Shown: positions 46,152 to 55,456, counted from the stretch's first letter. The stretch: 64,000 nt of DNA from Porticoccus sp041395745 (GCA_041395745.1 JAWKZV010000001.1:1-64000); one strand, 5' to 3'. The notes: a model not told the origin generated them from the letters alone. Made by a program: numbers and translations.

Positions 46152-46841
46152 ATGCTAAGAACCTGGGCTGCCCGATTGCGCCAGCAGCGGCTTCTGAAAC
46201 GCTGTAAGGGCGCGGCCATGAAAGCCTACCTGGAGGCTGAACTGCCTGATCTGAGGCAGGATTTTCGCCGCGCCAGGTATCTGGCGGTGGACCTGGAAAT
46301 GACCGGTATGGATGCCCTCAGCGACCACATTCTCAGCATCGGTTTTGTGCCGGTAGACGATCTGAGAGTGATGCTGAACGGTGCCAGTCACCGGCTGGTG
46401 AGCAGTGACATGGGGGTAGGGCAGAGCGCGGTGATTCACGGCATCCACGACCGGGATATCGACGGGGCCGGCAATCTGCGCGAAGCCATGGACGCTCTGT
46501 TGAAGGCGTTGCAGGGGCGGGTGATGCTACTGCACTGTGCCAGCCTGGATATGGCTTTTTTGCAGCGGGCCTGCCAGAACCTCTACGGTGTCCCGCTGCT
46601 GGTTCCGGTGGTGGACACCATGGCCCAGGAAGACCAGCGTCTGCAGCGCAACAGTAACGGACAGCATGGCCAGAGTCTGCGACTGTCGGAGTCCCGGCGT
46701 CGCTATAACCTGCCGGATTACCGCGCTCACAATGCCCTGGTCGATGCGGTGTCCACAGCGGAACTGTTCCTGGCCCAGGTCAGCCACCGTTTTGGCAAGC
46801 ATCCGGGCAGTCTCAGGCAATTGCCGGCCCAGTTTGCCTAG
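46152..46841 (+). CDS. 3'-5' exonuclease, DnaQ/DEDDh family
   Basis: 229 residues. The DEDDh residues are visible: VDLEMTGMD (Asp, Glu), HCASLDMAF (Asp), and HNALVDAVST (His, Asp). There is no polymerase or BRCT domain, so this is a stand-alone exonuclease rather than the Pol III epsilon subunit. Its ATG follows the previous stop without a gap, implying coupled translation with the CBS/DUF294 gene. ATG 46218 with AAGGG upstream is an alternative start that would drop 22 residues. The function beside acs is unknown. Confidence 0.87.
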   Translation: MLRTWAARLRQQRLLKRCKGAAMKAYLEAELPDLRQDFRRARYLAVDLEMTGMDALSDHILSIGFVPVDDLRVMLNGASHRLVSSDMGVGQSAVIHGIHDRDIDGAGNLREAMDALLKALQGRVMLLHCASLDMAFLQRACQNLYGVPLLVPVVDTMAQEDQRLQRNSNGQHGQSLRLSESRRRYNLPDYRAHNALVDAVSTAELFLAQVSHRFGKHPGSLRQLPAQFA

Positions 46842-46985
46842 TTGTTTTCTTCGGTCACTTTGGCCCTGAATCCCGTTATCATGATGCCTTGGGAGGACTT
46901 TTGTTATGCAAAGGTCGAATAGATGCCGGGCTGATTGTCAATTACTCTCAATCCCATAGAACATATATAAGCAAGGGAGGATTCC

Positions 46986-48923
46986 ATGTCTGAAACTCAC
47001 GTACGTCCCGCCCCGGAGCACTTTGTCGATTTGGCGCATATCGATCTCGACACTTACAACGAGATGTATCGCCGCTCTATTGAGGACTCGGACAATTTCT
47101 GGTCTGAAGAAGCCGAGGATTTTCTCGACTGGGAAAAGCGTTGGGATCAGGTTTCCAGCTACGATTTCAATACCGGTGAAGCGAGATGGTTTGACGGCGG
47201 CAAGCTGAATGTGACCGTCAACTGTATCGACCGCCATCTGGCAACCAAGGGCAATGATACCGCCATCATCTGGGAGGGGGACCACCCCGCGGAAAGCGCC
47301 CATATCACCTACAACGAGTTGAGTGACCAGGTGAACCGCCTGGCCAACGTGCTCAAAACCCGTGGGGTGAAGAAGGGTGATCGCGTCTGTATCTACATGC
47401 CGATGATTCCCGAAGCGGCCTACGCCATGCTGGCCTGCGCCCGTATCGGCGCTATCCACTCCGTGGTATTCGGTGGTTTCTCTCCGGATGCATTGCGGGA
47501 TCGGATACAGGATTCCGACTGCCAGGTTCTGATCACTGCTGACGAAGGCCTGCGCGGCGGCAAAAAAGTCCCGCTGAAAGCCAACGCGGACGAAGCCATG
47601 CGCCAGTGCCCCAACGTGCACACCTGTGTTGTGGTGGAACGCACCCGCGGTCTCGTGGAGTGGAAGGAAGGCCGCGACATCTGGTACCACGAGGCAACGG
47701 CTGACGCCAAGGAATACTGTCCGCCGGAGGCGATGGATTCCGAGGATCCGCTGTTCATCCTTTACACCTCAGGTTCAACCGGCAAGCCCAAGGGTGTGCT
47801 GCACACCACTGCGGGTTACCTGTTACAGGCTGCCATGACCCACAAGTACGTTTTCGACTACAAGGACGGCGAGGTCTACTGGTGTACCGCCGACGTGGGT
47901 TGGGTAACCGGCCACAGTTATATCGTCTACGGTCCCCTGTGCAACGGCGCCACTACCCTGGTTTTCGAGGGTGTGCCCACCTATCCCGACGCCTCCCGTT
48001 TCTGGCAGGTGATCGAAAAGCACAAGGTCAACATTTTCTACACAGCGCCCACAGCCATCCGCTCGTTGATGGGTGCAGGCGACGACTTCGTTACCAAGTG
48101 TGATCGCAGCTCACTGCGTCTGCTGGGCACGGTCGGTGAACCGATCAACCCGGAAGCCTGGGAGTGGTACTACCGGGTCGTTGGCGAAGACCGTTGCCCG
48201 ATCGTGGATACCTGGTGGCAGACTGAAACAGGCGCACACATGCTGACGCCGCTGCCGGGTGCCATTCCCATGAAGCCCGGCTGTGCCACAGTGCCTTTCT
48301 TTGGCATTCAACCGGTACTGCTTGATGCAGAGGGTCACGAGATCGATGGTGCCGGCGAAGGTGTGCTGGCGATCAAGGCCTCCTGGCCGTCACAGATCCG
48401 CGGTGTTTACGGTGACATGGAGCGCTACCGCGAAACCTATTTCGCGCCCTACAAAGGCTACTACTTCACCGGTGACGGCGCCCGTCGCGATGCCGATGGT
48501 CACTACTGGATCACCGGCCGTGTGGATGACGTGCTCAACGTGTCTGGCCACCGCATGGGTACCGCCGAAGTGGAAAGTGCTCTGGTGTTGCACCCGAAAG
48601 TGGCTGAGGCTGCGGTGGTTGGTTATCCCCACGACATCAAGGGCCAGGGTATTTACGCCTATGTCACCCTGATGAGCGGTGAGGAGCCTTCTGATGATCT
48701 GAAGAAAGAGCTGGTCGCCCTGTGCGTGAAGGAAATTGGTCCCATTGCCAAGCCGGATCTGATTCACTGGGCGCCGGGTCTGCCGAAAACCCGTTCCGGC
48801 AAAATCATGCGCCGTATCCTGCGCAAGGTGGCTGCCAACGAACTGGAAAATCTCGGCGACACCTCGACCCTGGCTGACCCGTCTGTCGTCGGTCAGCTGA
48901 TCGAGAACCGCCTCAACCGCTGA
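46986..48923 (+). CDS. acs: Acetyl-CoA synthetase
   Basis: It activates acetate to acetyl-CoA via acetyl-AMP (EC 6.2.1.1) in the cytoplasm. 645 residues, normal for Acs. YTSGSTGKPKGVLHTT, TADVGWVTGHSYIVYGPL, DTWWQTETG and the acetylation loop KTRSGKIMRR, whose Lys is regulated by reversible acetylation in known Acs, are all intact. AAGGGAGGATTCC precedes the ATG. The upstream 140 bases hold only a half-site (GGTCG, 46913-46917) of the motif seen at the other acetate genes. A terminator follows. Confidence 0.97.
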   Translation: MSETHVRPAPEHFVDLAHIDLDTYNEMYRRSIEDSDNFWSEEAEDFLDWEKRWDQVSSYDFNTGEARWFDGGKLNVTVNCIDRHLATKGNDTAIIWEGDHPAESAHITYNELSDQVNRLANVLKTRGVKKGDRVCIYMPMIPEAAYAMLACARIGAIHSVVFGGFSPDALRDRIQDSDCQVLITADEGLRGGKKVPLKANADEAMRQCPNVHTCVVVERTRGLVEWKEGRDIWYHEATADAKEYCPPEAMDSEDPLFILYTSGSTGKPKGVLHTTAGYLLQAAMTHKYVFDYKDGEVYWCTADVGWVTGHSYIVYGPLCNGATTLVFEGVPTYPDASRFWQVIEKHKVNIFYTAPTAIRSLMGAGDDFVTKCDRSSLRLLGTVGEPINPEAWEWYYRVVGEDRCPIVDTWWQTETGAHMLTPLPGAIPMKPGCATVPFFGIQPVLLDAEGHEIDGAGEGVLAIKASWPSQIRGVYGDMERYRETYFAPYKGYYFTGDGARRDADGHYWITGRVDDVLNVSGHRMGTAEVESALVLHPKVAEAAVVGYPHDIKGQGIYAYVTLMSGEEPSDDLKKELVALCVKEIGPIAKPDLIHWAPGLPKTRSGKIMRRILRKVAANELENLGDTSTLADPSVVGQLIENRLNR

Positions 48924-48942
48924 TAGCGTTTCTGCAGTCAGC

Positions 48943-48969
48943 AAAAAAGCCCGCTTTGCGGGCTTTTTT
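48943..48969. terminator. Bidirectional terminator between acs and the PfkB kinase
   Basis: GCCCGC-TTT-GCGGGC stem with six A before and six T after; it serves both convergent genes. Confidence 0.92.
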
Positions 48970-48995
48970 GTGCCTTTTTGACATGCACGGGTTGA

Positions 48996-50129
48996 TCAGA
49001 AGGCGGGGTTTTCTCCCGGCAGAACAGTCTTGCCCAGCATTTTGACGCAACTTTCCTCAGGGTGGCCTGCCACAAGCTGGTCAATTTCTGTTCCCCGCAG
49101 TAACCCGCTCTGGGTATCCATGTACTCCACCACGCTGGCGGCATTGCGGGTGGCGGCAAACAGCGCCCGGCGGGCCTCGTGTCTCTGGATCAGCTGCGCC
49201 ACAATAGTGGAGGCAAAGGCGTCACCGGCGCCAGCGGTGCCCATAGGTTCCACCTGGGCGGCGGGGCAGTAGAGCAGTTCCCTGCCATCGAAAAGGTAGG
49301 CGCCGTCACCGCCATCGGTGAGCGAGAAGCAGCCGGGTCCGACGCTACAGATCATCGACATGACGTCGTTCAGGGGCAGCCAGTAATCGTTGATGTGTAG
49401 CCCGGAGCGCATCAGTGCCGGTGGCTGTTCAACCGGGGATGCCAGCAGCGGCAACTTGGTAAACAGGCGGCGATGACTGCGGGACAGCAGGGCGATGGTT
49501 TCCTGCTTGTTGAGAGACAGGTAATCGATATTTTCCGCCGCGCTGAGGAAGCGGTCGATATCGCTATCTTCCGTACCGATACAGGGATTGGTGGCGACCA
49601 GGCAACCGGCCGCCTTGGCCTTTTCGATAATAAGTCCAAAGCAGTCGCGGGATTGGCTGGACAGACAGCCCACGTAAACCAGTCGGTAATCACTGAAATC
49701 GACCTTCGACAGGTAGTTGCCGAGGCCGCTGTTAACGCCTCGCTTGGTGAAGATTGCCGCATTCTGGTCGTGGGCGTAGATCAGGATGGAATTGCCGGTT
49801 TGCCAGTCGGGCTGGCTGGTGAAGTGCTTCACCCCAACCCCCTCATCCACCAGGCGCTGACGGATCTTACGACCGTTGAGGTCATCCCCCGCCAGAGCCA
49901 GCACATCCACCTGCAAGCCCTGGCGGGCCATGGCCACGGCGACATTGGCGGCACCGCCACCCACATGGCTGGAGATGCTGTCCGCTTCCACCTTGCGGCC
50001 CTGCTCCAGCAGCAGGAATGAGGTTTCGCCGTTATGCAGGGAAATACGCTCGATGGCTTCGCGGGCCACAGCGACGATGTTATCAATCGTGACAGAACCG
50101 ATAACCAGTATGCGGTCGGGTTTGGTCAT
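48996..50129 (-). CDS. PfkB-family carbohydrate/nucleoside kinase
   Basis: 377 residues of the ribokinase-like fold. The first signature is in HVGGGAANVAVAMARQG and the second, with catalytic Asp and the anion hole, is GTAGAGDAFASTIV (about 310). The substrate is not evident; the protein is longer than ribokinase, with an insertion in the middle (about 215-255). It lies alone on the minus strand, convergent to acs. Confidence 0.88.
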   Translation of the reverse strand: MTKPDRILVIGSVTIDNIVAVAREAIERISLHNGETSFLLLEQGRKVEADSISSHVGGGAANVAVAMARQGLQVDVLALAGDDLNGRKIRQRLVDEGVGVKHFTSQPDWQTGNSILIYAHDQNAAIFTKRGVNSGLGNYLSKVDFSDYRLVYVGCLSSQSRDCFGLIIEKAKAAGCLVATNPCIGTEDSDIDRFLSAAENIDYLSLNKQETIALLSRSHRRLFTKLPLLASPVEQPPALMRSGLHINDYWLPLNDVMSMICSVGPGCFSLTDGGDGAYLFDGRELLYCPAAQVEPMGTAGAGDAFASTIVAQLIQRHEARRALFAATRNAASVVEYMDTQSGLLRGTEIDQLVAGHPEESCVKMLGKTVLPGENPAF

Positions 50130-50250
50130 ACTTTCCTTGCCACTCCAGCCAGTTATCTATGTTTCACTATAAGGCGACTGCAGTGTTCTAGCGAGCAGAT
50201 GAACTACACTTCATCTCATTAACCGACAGGCTCATGCCGGGAGACATCAA

Positions 50251-50736
50251 ATGAAAAAACGGGTTTTTGGCTTGGCGTCTTCGCCATTTGGTGACCTGTG
50301 GTTGATGTGGAATTGCTCAGGTGTTTGCGGAATCAGTTTTGATGAGCCGGAGCTGTCCAAAACTGCCGATAGCAGCGATTTCAATCGTGATGATGCACAG
50401 GCGAGCCGGTTGCTGGAGAGTCTGTTACAGACCCCATCCATAGTGCTTGAATGTTTCAATCTGGCTGGCACTACATTTCAACGACAGGTGTGGGCCGAGC
50501 TGCTGACTATTCCTGCAGGGGCGGTGACAACCTATCAGGAACTGGCCAAACGAATTGACAGACCGAAAGCAGTGCGTGCTGTGGCCAATGCGGTTGGCGC
50601 GAACCCGATTGCCTGGCTGGTTCCCTGTCACCGGGTCATTCGCAGCGATGGCGGGCTCGGGGGTTACCGCTGGGGAGTCGAACGCAAACGGGCGATACTG
50701 GATTGGGAACAGAAAGCAAATCGGGAAGCGGCCTGA
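50251..50736 (+). CDS. ogt: Methylated-DNA-protein cysteine S-methyltransferase
   Basis: A suicide repair protein that moves methyl or alkyl groups from O6-guanine to its own Cys. 161 residues, with active-site PCHRVI (about residue 125), TTYQELAKRI, AVRAVANAVGANP (recognition helix and Asn hinge) and GGYRWGVERK. There is no Ada regulatory domain, so it is Ogt-like and probably constitutive. A terminator follows within 20 bases. Confidence 0.95.
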   Translation: MKKRVFGLASSPFGDLWLMWNCSGVCGISFDEPELSKTADSSDFNRDDAQASRLLESLLQTPSIVLECFNLAGTTFQRQVWAELLTIPAGAVTTYQELAKRIDRPKAVRAVANAVGANPIAWLVPCHRVIRSDGGLGGYRWGVERKRAILDWEQKANREAA

Positions 50737-50755
50737 ATTTAGCTGACTTGTGACA

Positions 50756-50786
50756 TAAAAAAACCCGGCATTGCCGGGTTTTTTTA
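50756..50786 (+). terminator. Terminator after ogt
   Basis: AACCCGGCA / TTGCCGGGTT stem with a run of seven T; the A-run on the other side lets it serve convergent ppa too. Confidence 0.92.
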
Positions 50787-50820
50787 TTAAAGGTGATCGG
50801 TAATTCGATCAACCTGCTCT

Positions 50821-50855
50821 TTTTTTGCCGCAGGCGCCTTTTTTGCCGCAGGCGC
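50821..50855. repeat. 18-bp tandem repeat beyond ppa
   Basis: The unit TTTTTTGCCGCAGGCGCC occurs twice in a row, with a shorter degenerate copy toward ppa. On the minus strand, in the +1 frame relative to ppa, the stretch reads as an Ala/Lys/Pro-rich tail. Confidence 0.75.
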
Positions 50856-50865
50856 TTTATTCGCC

Positions 50866-51399
50866 TCAGGCGTCTTTCAGGTAGCGCTCACGGGAAGCGG
50901 TGATTTCGGTGCGGGCGGCTTCGGCATTGTCCCAACCTTCCACTTTCACCCATTTGCCGGCTTCCAGAGCCTTGTAGTTTTCGAAGTAGTGCTTGATCTG
51001 CTTGATCAGCAGTTCCGGCAGGTCTTCGATTTCCTGAACGTGATCGTAGAGTTTGGTCAGCTTGGTGTGCGGTACTGCCAGCAGCTTGGCATCCACGCCG
51101 GACTCGTCGGTCATGTTCAGTACGCCGATGGCACGGCTGCGAATCACGGAGCCGGGCATGACCGGGTAGGGGGTAACCACCAGCACGTCCAGCGGATCGC
51201 CGTCTTCTGACAGGGTTTGCGGGATGTAGCCGTAGTTGGCCGGGTAGAACATGGGAGTGGCCACAAAGCGGTCAACAAAAATGGCGTCGCTGTCCTTGTC
51301 GATTTCGTATTTGATGGGGTCGTGGTTGGCGGGAATTTCGATAACCACGTTGAAGTCGTTCGGCAGGTCTTTGCCAGCGGGGATCGTGTTGTAGCTCAT
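50866..51399 (-). CDS. ppa: Inorganic pyrophosphatase (family I)
   Basis: It hydrolyses pyrophosphate released by biosynthesis, including by Acs and PrpE. 177 residues, typical of bacterial family I. ANYGYIPQTL, the DGDPLDVLV active-site signature with its metal-binding Asp residues, and KVEGWDNA are intact. ATG 51399 gives MSYNTIPAGKDLPNDF, matching Pseudomonas Ppa. The end, ERYLKDA, is followed by tandem-repeat DNA open in another frame. Confidence 0.97.
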   Translation of the reverse strand: MSYNTIPAGKDLPNDFNVVIEIPANHDPIKYEIDKDSDAIFVDRFVATPMFYPANYGYIPQTLSEDGDPLDVLVVTPYPVMPGSVIRSRAIGVLNMTDESGVDAKLLAVPHTKLTKLYDHVQEIEDLPELLIKQIKHYFENYKALEAGKWVKVEGWDNAEAARTEITASRERYLKDA

Positions 51400-51597
51400 G
51401 TCTCGTCTTCTTTCTGTGTTGCGGTTGGTGAAGCGGAAGTGCGCAGGGCCACCCGGCGTTCCGGAGTCGCGGGATTATACTGGCCGACCGGGGCCATTGC
51501 CAGTTACACCTTGGTCTATCACCCGTTGCAACTCCATGATTTTTAATCTGTTGGTCGAAACCTGGCCCAAAGTAGGAGGGTGTTCCAGGTGATTCTT

Positions 51598-51611
51598 TTG
51601 ACGGGTATCAA
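51598..51611. promoter_or_regulatory. FNR/ANR box upstream of hemN
   Basis: TTGACGGGTATCAA matches the FNR consensus TTGAT-N4-ATCAA with one mismatch. It lies 66 bases before the hemN start, and hemN is a known FNR/ANR target in Pseudomonas and E. coli. Confidence 0.7.
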
Positions 51612-51677
51612 ACATCCCCCCTCAAGAGTGGTTAAAATGCCATTTCATTTCATACAGCCCTCTCAGGATATTATTTC

Positions 51678-53069
51678 GTGACCACCGCCAGCTCCATTGT
51701 CTGGGATCGCCAGTTAATCGACCGCTACGATCTGTCCGGCCCCCGCTATACCTCCTATCCCACCGCACCGCAGTTTCACGAGCAGTTTGGTGAGGAAGAG
51801 CTGCGTCAGGCGATCCAGCGCAGCAATGCGGCGGGCCGCCCTCTGTCTCTGTATTTCCACATCCCGTTCTGTAGCACGGTCTGTTACTACTGCGCCTGCA
51901 ACAAGATCATCACTGCCAACCGCAAGCGCGCCATGCCCTACCTGGAGCGGCTGATCACCGAAGTAGCCCGCCAGGGCGCATTATTTGATCGCTCCCGACC
52001 GGTGCACCAGTTGCACTGGGGCGGAGGTACCCCTACCTACATCAGTGACGATGAGAAGCGTCTGCTGATGGCGGCTACCCGGGAGCATTTCACCCTGCTG
52101 GATGATGACAGTGGTGAGTACTCTATTGAGATTCATCCCGGGGATATGGAAGTCAGCACCATCGCCTGTCTGCGTGAGCTGGGTTTCAACCGGCTCAGCA
52201 TGGGCATCCAGGACTTCGACCCTACCGTGCAGCAGGCTGTGAACCGTTTCAATTCCGTCGAGGAAGTGCGGGCGCTGGTGGAGGCGGGCAGGGCCGAGGG
52301 CTTCCACTCCATCAGCATGGACCTGATCTACGGCCTGCCTCACCAGAGCTGGGCCACTTTCGAACGCACCCTGGACAGCATTATCGAGCTGGGCCCGGAT
52401 CGCTTGTCGGTATTTAACTACGCCCACCTGCCGCACCTGTTCAAGGTGCAGAAGCAGATCGACGAAACCGCGCTGCCCAGTGCATCCGAAAAACTGCTGA
52501 TGATGGAGCGCATGACCCAGGTGCTGCTGGATGCCGGTTATGTCTACATCGGTATGGATCACTTCGCTCGCCCGGACGACGAGCTGGCGGTGGCCCAGCG
52601 TAACGGCGTGCTGCAGCGCAACTTCCAGGGTTACTCCACCCATGGCGGTTGCGATCTGGTGGCCTTTGGTGTGTCCGCCATCAGCGCCATCGACAATGTC
52701 TTTGCCCAGAACCACAAGCAGATTGAGGATTACCAGGCTGCTATCGACCATGGCGGACTGGCGGTGGCTCGTGGTTTCGAATTGAGCGACGACGATCTGC
52801 TGCGCCAGGAGGTGATCAAGCAACTGATCTGTCATTTCGAATTGAACTTCGATGCCATTGAACGGCAGTTCGGTATCAACTTTGCGGATTACTTTGCATC
52901 GGAGCTGGAGCAACTGGCGCCGATGGCCGCCGATGGCCTGCTGCAACTGGAGCCCGGTGCGGTTCGTGTGACCCTGGCAGGCCGGCTGTTGATCCGCCGC
53001 ATCTGCATGACCTTTGATGCCTATATCAACCGATCCCGCTCGGAAGTTCGCTACTCGAAAATTATTTGA
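51678..53069 (+). CDS. hemN: Oxygen-independent coproporphyrinogen III dehydrogenase
   Basis: A radical-SAM enzyme that converts coproporphyrinogen III to protoporphyrinogen IX without oxygen, used when air is low. 463 residues. The [4Fe-4S] motif CSTVCYYC (about 65) with the adjacent C of YYCAC, the SAM-binding WGGGTPTY and IEIHPGD, and the C-terminal HemN domain are present; the length and extra Cys fit true HemN rather than HemW. GTG 51678 is the start with AGGAT upstream. The FNR box predicts anaerobic induction. Confidence 0.95.
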   Translation: MTTASSIVWDRQLIDRYDLSGPRYTSYPTAPQFHEQFGEEELRQAIQRSNAAGRPLSLYFHIPFCSTVCYYCACNKIITANRKRAMPYLERLITEVARQGALFDRSRPVHQLHWGGGTPTYISDDEKRLLMAATREHFTLLDDDSGEYSIEIHPGDMEVSTIACLRELGFNRLSMGIQDFDPTVQQAVNRFNSVEEVRALVEAGRAEGFHSISMDLIYGLPHQSWATFERTLDSIIELGPDRLSVFNYAHLPHLFKVQKQIDETALPSASEKLLMMERMTQVLLDAGYVYIGMDHFARPDDELAVAQRNGVLQRNFQGYSTHGGCDLVAFGVSAISAIDNVFAQNHKQIEDYQAAIDHGGLAVARGFELSDDDLLRQEVIKQLICHFELNFDAIERQFGINFADYFASELEQLAPMAADGLLQLEPGAVRVTLAGRLLIRRICMTFDAYINRSRSEVRYSKII

Positions 53070-53139
53070 GCATGGCATTGAGTTAAAAAGCGATTGGCGT
53101 AGAATCGCACCCTCGCAGCCAGGAGGCTGGCTGTGAAAA

Positions 53140-53222
53140 TCCTAAGGGGCGGCGCAAGCCTGAGACATCTTCTGATGGACCCTTTGAACCTGATCCGGAT
53201 AGTACCGGCGTAGGGATAGGAC
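53140..53222 (+). ncRNA. TPP riboswitch (THI element)
   Basis: The conserved aptamer blocks are in order: GGGGC near 53145, CTGAGA (53160-53165), ACCCTTTGAACCTGATC (53179-53195), then GGATAGTACCGGCGTAGGGA closing the structure. It binds thiamine pyrophosphate and represses the downstream operon. The next hairpin (53259-53279) covers the ribosome binding site of the receptor gene, so control is probably at translation initiation. Confidence 0.96.
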
Positions 53223-53258
53223 GAAAAAATCAAGCGTTCACTCCTCCCATATCCGGGT

Positions 53259-53279
53259 CTCCTTAACCTAGTTAAAGAG
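53259..53279 (+). promoter_or_regulatory. Hairpin masking the Shine-Dalgarno site of the TonB receptor
   Basis: CTC-C-TTAAC pairs with GTTAA-A-GAG around a 3-nt loop (one mismatch). The right arm contains the AAAGAGG ribosome binding site of the receptor gene at 53290. It is the likely expression platform of the TPP riboswitch. Confidence 0.55.
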
Positions 53280-53289
53280 GCTCAATACC

Positions 53290-55434
53290 ATGAATTTTCT
53301 TCACAAGTCCGGCTTTATTGCCGCGGCGTTACTCTTTGCTAACACTGCCATTGGCGCTGAGGCTGCCCCCGTCCAGAACGTCGAGGAAGTCGTTGTCACG
53401 GCGGAGTTTCGAGATATCTCCGTGCTGGAAACCGGCACCAGTATTACCGTGATCGACAGTGAAACCATGGAACGGCGGGGAGCCACCCACCTGGAGCAGG
53501 TGCTCAACTTGGCCCCCAACGTCAATTTTTCCAGCGGGGCTTCAAGGGGCAAGTTCATCCAGATCCGCGGCATCGGTGAGCGCAGCCAGTTCATCGAGCC
53601 GCTCAATCCGTCAGTGGGGCTGCTGATTGACGGCATTGATTTCAGCGGTATCGGCGGCGCGGCCACCACCCTGGACATGCAGCAGATTGAAATCCTGCGA
53701 GGTCCCCAGGGTACGCTGTACGGCGCCAATGCGCTGGCTGGCCTGATCAACATGCGCTCCAATGACCCTACGGACAGTTTCGAGGGCAGTGTCGAGACAT
53801 CCATTGCGGAATACGAAACCCGTACCACCAGTGCAGTGTTGAGCGGCCCCATTTCCGACACCCTGGGTTACCGCCTGGCGGTGCAGGGCCACCGCAGTGA
53901 CGGCTTCATCGATAACGATTTCCTTAATCGGCAGGACACCAACAACCTGGATGAATTGAGTGCCCGCGGCAAGTTGCAGTGGCGCGCCAGCGACGATTTG
54001 CAGGTTAACCTGACCGGTTTTTACGTGGACGCGGACAACGGCTACGATGCCTTTTCCCTCGATAACACCCGTCATACCCTTTCCGATCAGCCGGGCCACG
54101 ACCGCCAGGAATCCACGGCCTTTGCGGTGGAAACCATCTGGCAGGGTTTTGAGCCCTTCGATGTGGTGGCGCTGGTGAGCTATGCGGACAGCAACCTCGA
54201 ATACAGCTATGACGAGGACTGGAGCTATTCGGGCCTCTGTGCGGGGACAGCTTGTGAGGGCTGGGAGTATTCGGGATTTGACCGCTATCTGCGCAACCGG
54301 CAGAACGGCACCGTGGACCTGCGCCTGGTTTCCAGCGAGGCGGGTCAGCTGTTCAACGGCTCCACCGACTGGGTACTGGGCCTGTACTACCGTTTCCAGG
54401 ATGAGTCACTGCTGAGAGAGTACCGTTCCGATTATGGCGTCAATTTCGATTTCAGCAGTGATTACGACACCCGCAACCGGGCCATTTACGGGCAGTTGGA
54501 CAGCAGACTGACGGAGCGACTGAAACTGGTCAGTGGCCTGCGACTGGAATTCCGCAACGCCGACTACAACGATAGTGACCTAGTCCGCCACGACAACAGC
54601 GAACGCCTTTGGGGCGGTCGTCTGGGGCTGGAATACAGTCTGACGCCCCAGACCCTGGTTTATGGCCTGGTGTCCCGCGGCTACAAGGCGGGCGGCGTGA
54701 ACAGCGATCCGGCTCTGGACCCTTCGGCGCGGAAATTTGATACCGAATACCTGTGGAATTTCGAGACCGGTATCAAGGGCGACTGGCTGGATCGGCGCCT
54801 GCAGCTGCAGCTGGCACTGTTCTTCCAGAAACGCCGCGAGATGCAGGTCAAGCAGTCCCTGGTCGAGGCGATTTCTGGTGATGCCTGCCCCTGTACCTTT
54901 ACCGATTATTTTGACAATGCCGCCCGGGGTGAAAACTACGGCGCCGAACTGGAAGTCAGTTGGCAGGCTCTGGAGATACTGAGAGTTTACGGCAGCCTCG
55001 GCCTGTTGCGCGCCACCTTCAAGGACTTCGAAAGTTTCACCCATGTCAACGCCGACCCGGAAAATGGCGTGGCGGTGGATCTGGACGGCCATGAACAGGC
55101 ACATGCCCCGTCCTACCAGTTTGCACTGGGGCTGGAGATGGCGCTGACCCGGCAATTGACTGCAGGGCTGGAAGTGGAGGGCAAGGAGGCGTTTTACCTG
55201 TCCCCCCGTCACAATGCCCGTTCAAATCGCTATGAACTGGTCAATGCCCGCCTCGACTACGATGTGGAACAGTGGACCTTTTCCCTGTGGGGGCGCAATC
55301 TCGGCGACCGGGATGTGATCGTGCGCGGCTTCGGTGAATTCGGGAACGATCCGCGCAAGTTCTACGAAACCGAGCCCTACTACCAGTACGGGGAACCCCG
55401 TATCCTCGGCGCCACAGCGAAATACCGTTTCTAG
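53290..55434 (+). CDS. TonB-dependent receptor, likely for thiamine
   Basis: A 714-residue outer-membrane active transporter. It has a signal peptide (about 1-22), a TonB-box-like stretch VEEVVVTAEF (about 30), a plug domain (GATHLEQVLNLAPNV, IRGIGERSQF) and a 22-strand-type barrel ending in a C-terminal Phe (ATAKYRF). It sits directly under a TPP riboswitch and is followed by thiamine-binding, PnuT-type and kinase genes, so thiamine or its phosphate is the inferred cargo. No iron-type Fur site is seen. It is a full-length, intact frame. Confidence 0.92.
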   Translation: MNFLHKSGFIAAALLFANTAIGAEAAPVQNVEEVVVTAEFRDISVLETGTSITVIDSETMERRGATHLEQVLNLAPNVNFSSGASRGKFIQIRGIGERSQFIEPLNPSVGLLIDGIDFSGIGGAATTLDMQQIEILRGPQGTLYGANALAGLINMRSNDPTDSFEGSVETSIAEYETRTTSAVLSGPISDTLGYRLAVQGHRSDGFIDNDFLNRQDTNNLDELSARGKLQWRASDDLQVNLTGFYVDADNGYDAFSLDNTRHTLSDQPGHDRQESTAFAVETIWQGFEPFDVVALVSYADSNLEYSYDEDWSYSGLCAGTACEGWEYSGFDRYLRNRQNGTVDLRLVSSEAGQLFNGSTDWVLGLYYRFQDESLLREYRSDYGVNFDFSSDYDTRNRAIYGQLDSRLTERLKLVSGLRLEFRNADYNDSDLVRHDNSERLWGGRLGLEYSLTPQTLVYGLVSRGYKAGGVNSDPALDPSARKFDTEYLWNFETGIKGDWLDRRLQLQLALFFQKRREMQVKQSLVEAISGDACPCTFTDYFDNAARGENYGAELEVSWQALEILRVYGSLGLLRATFKDFESFTHVNADPENGVAVDLDGHEQAHAPSYQFALGLEMALTRQLTAGLEVEGKEAFYLSPRHNARSNRYELVNARLDYDVEQWTFSLWGRNLGDRDVIVRGFGEFGNDPRKFYETEPYYQYGEPRILGATAKYRF

Positions 55435-55456
55435 GGACGACCTCAGGGAGCATATC

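Noticed and set aside
51981..53078. 365-codon minus-strand frame opposite hemN
   Set aside because: Antisense shadow of a gene with strong third-position bias; His/Gln-rich composition typical of such shadows.
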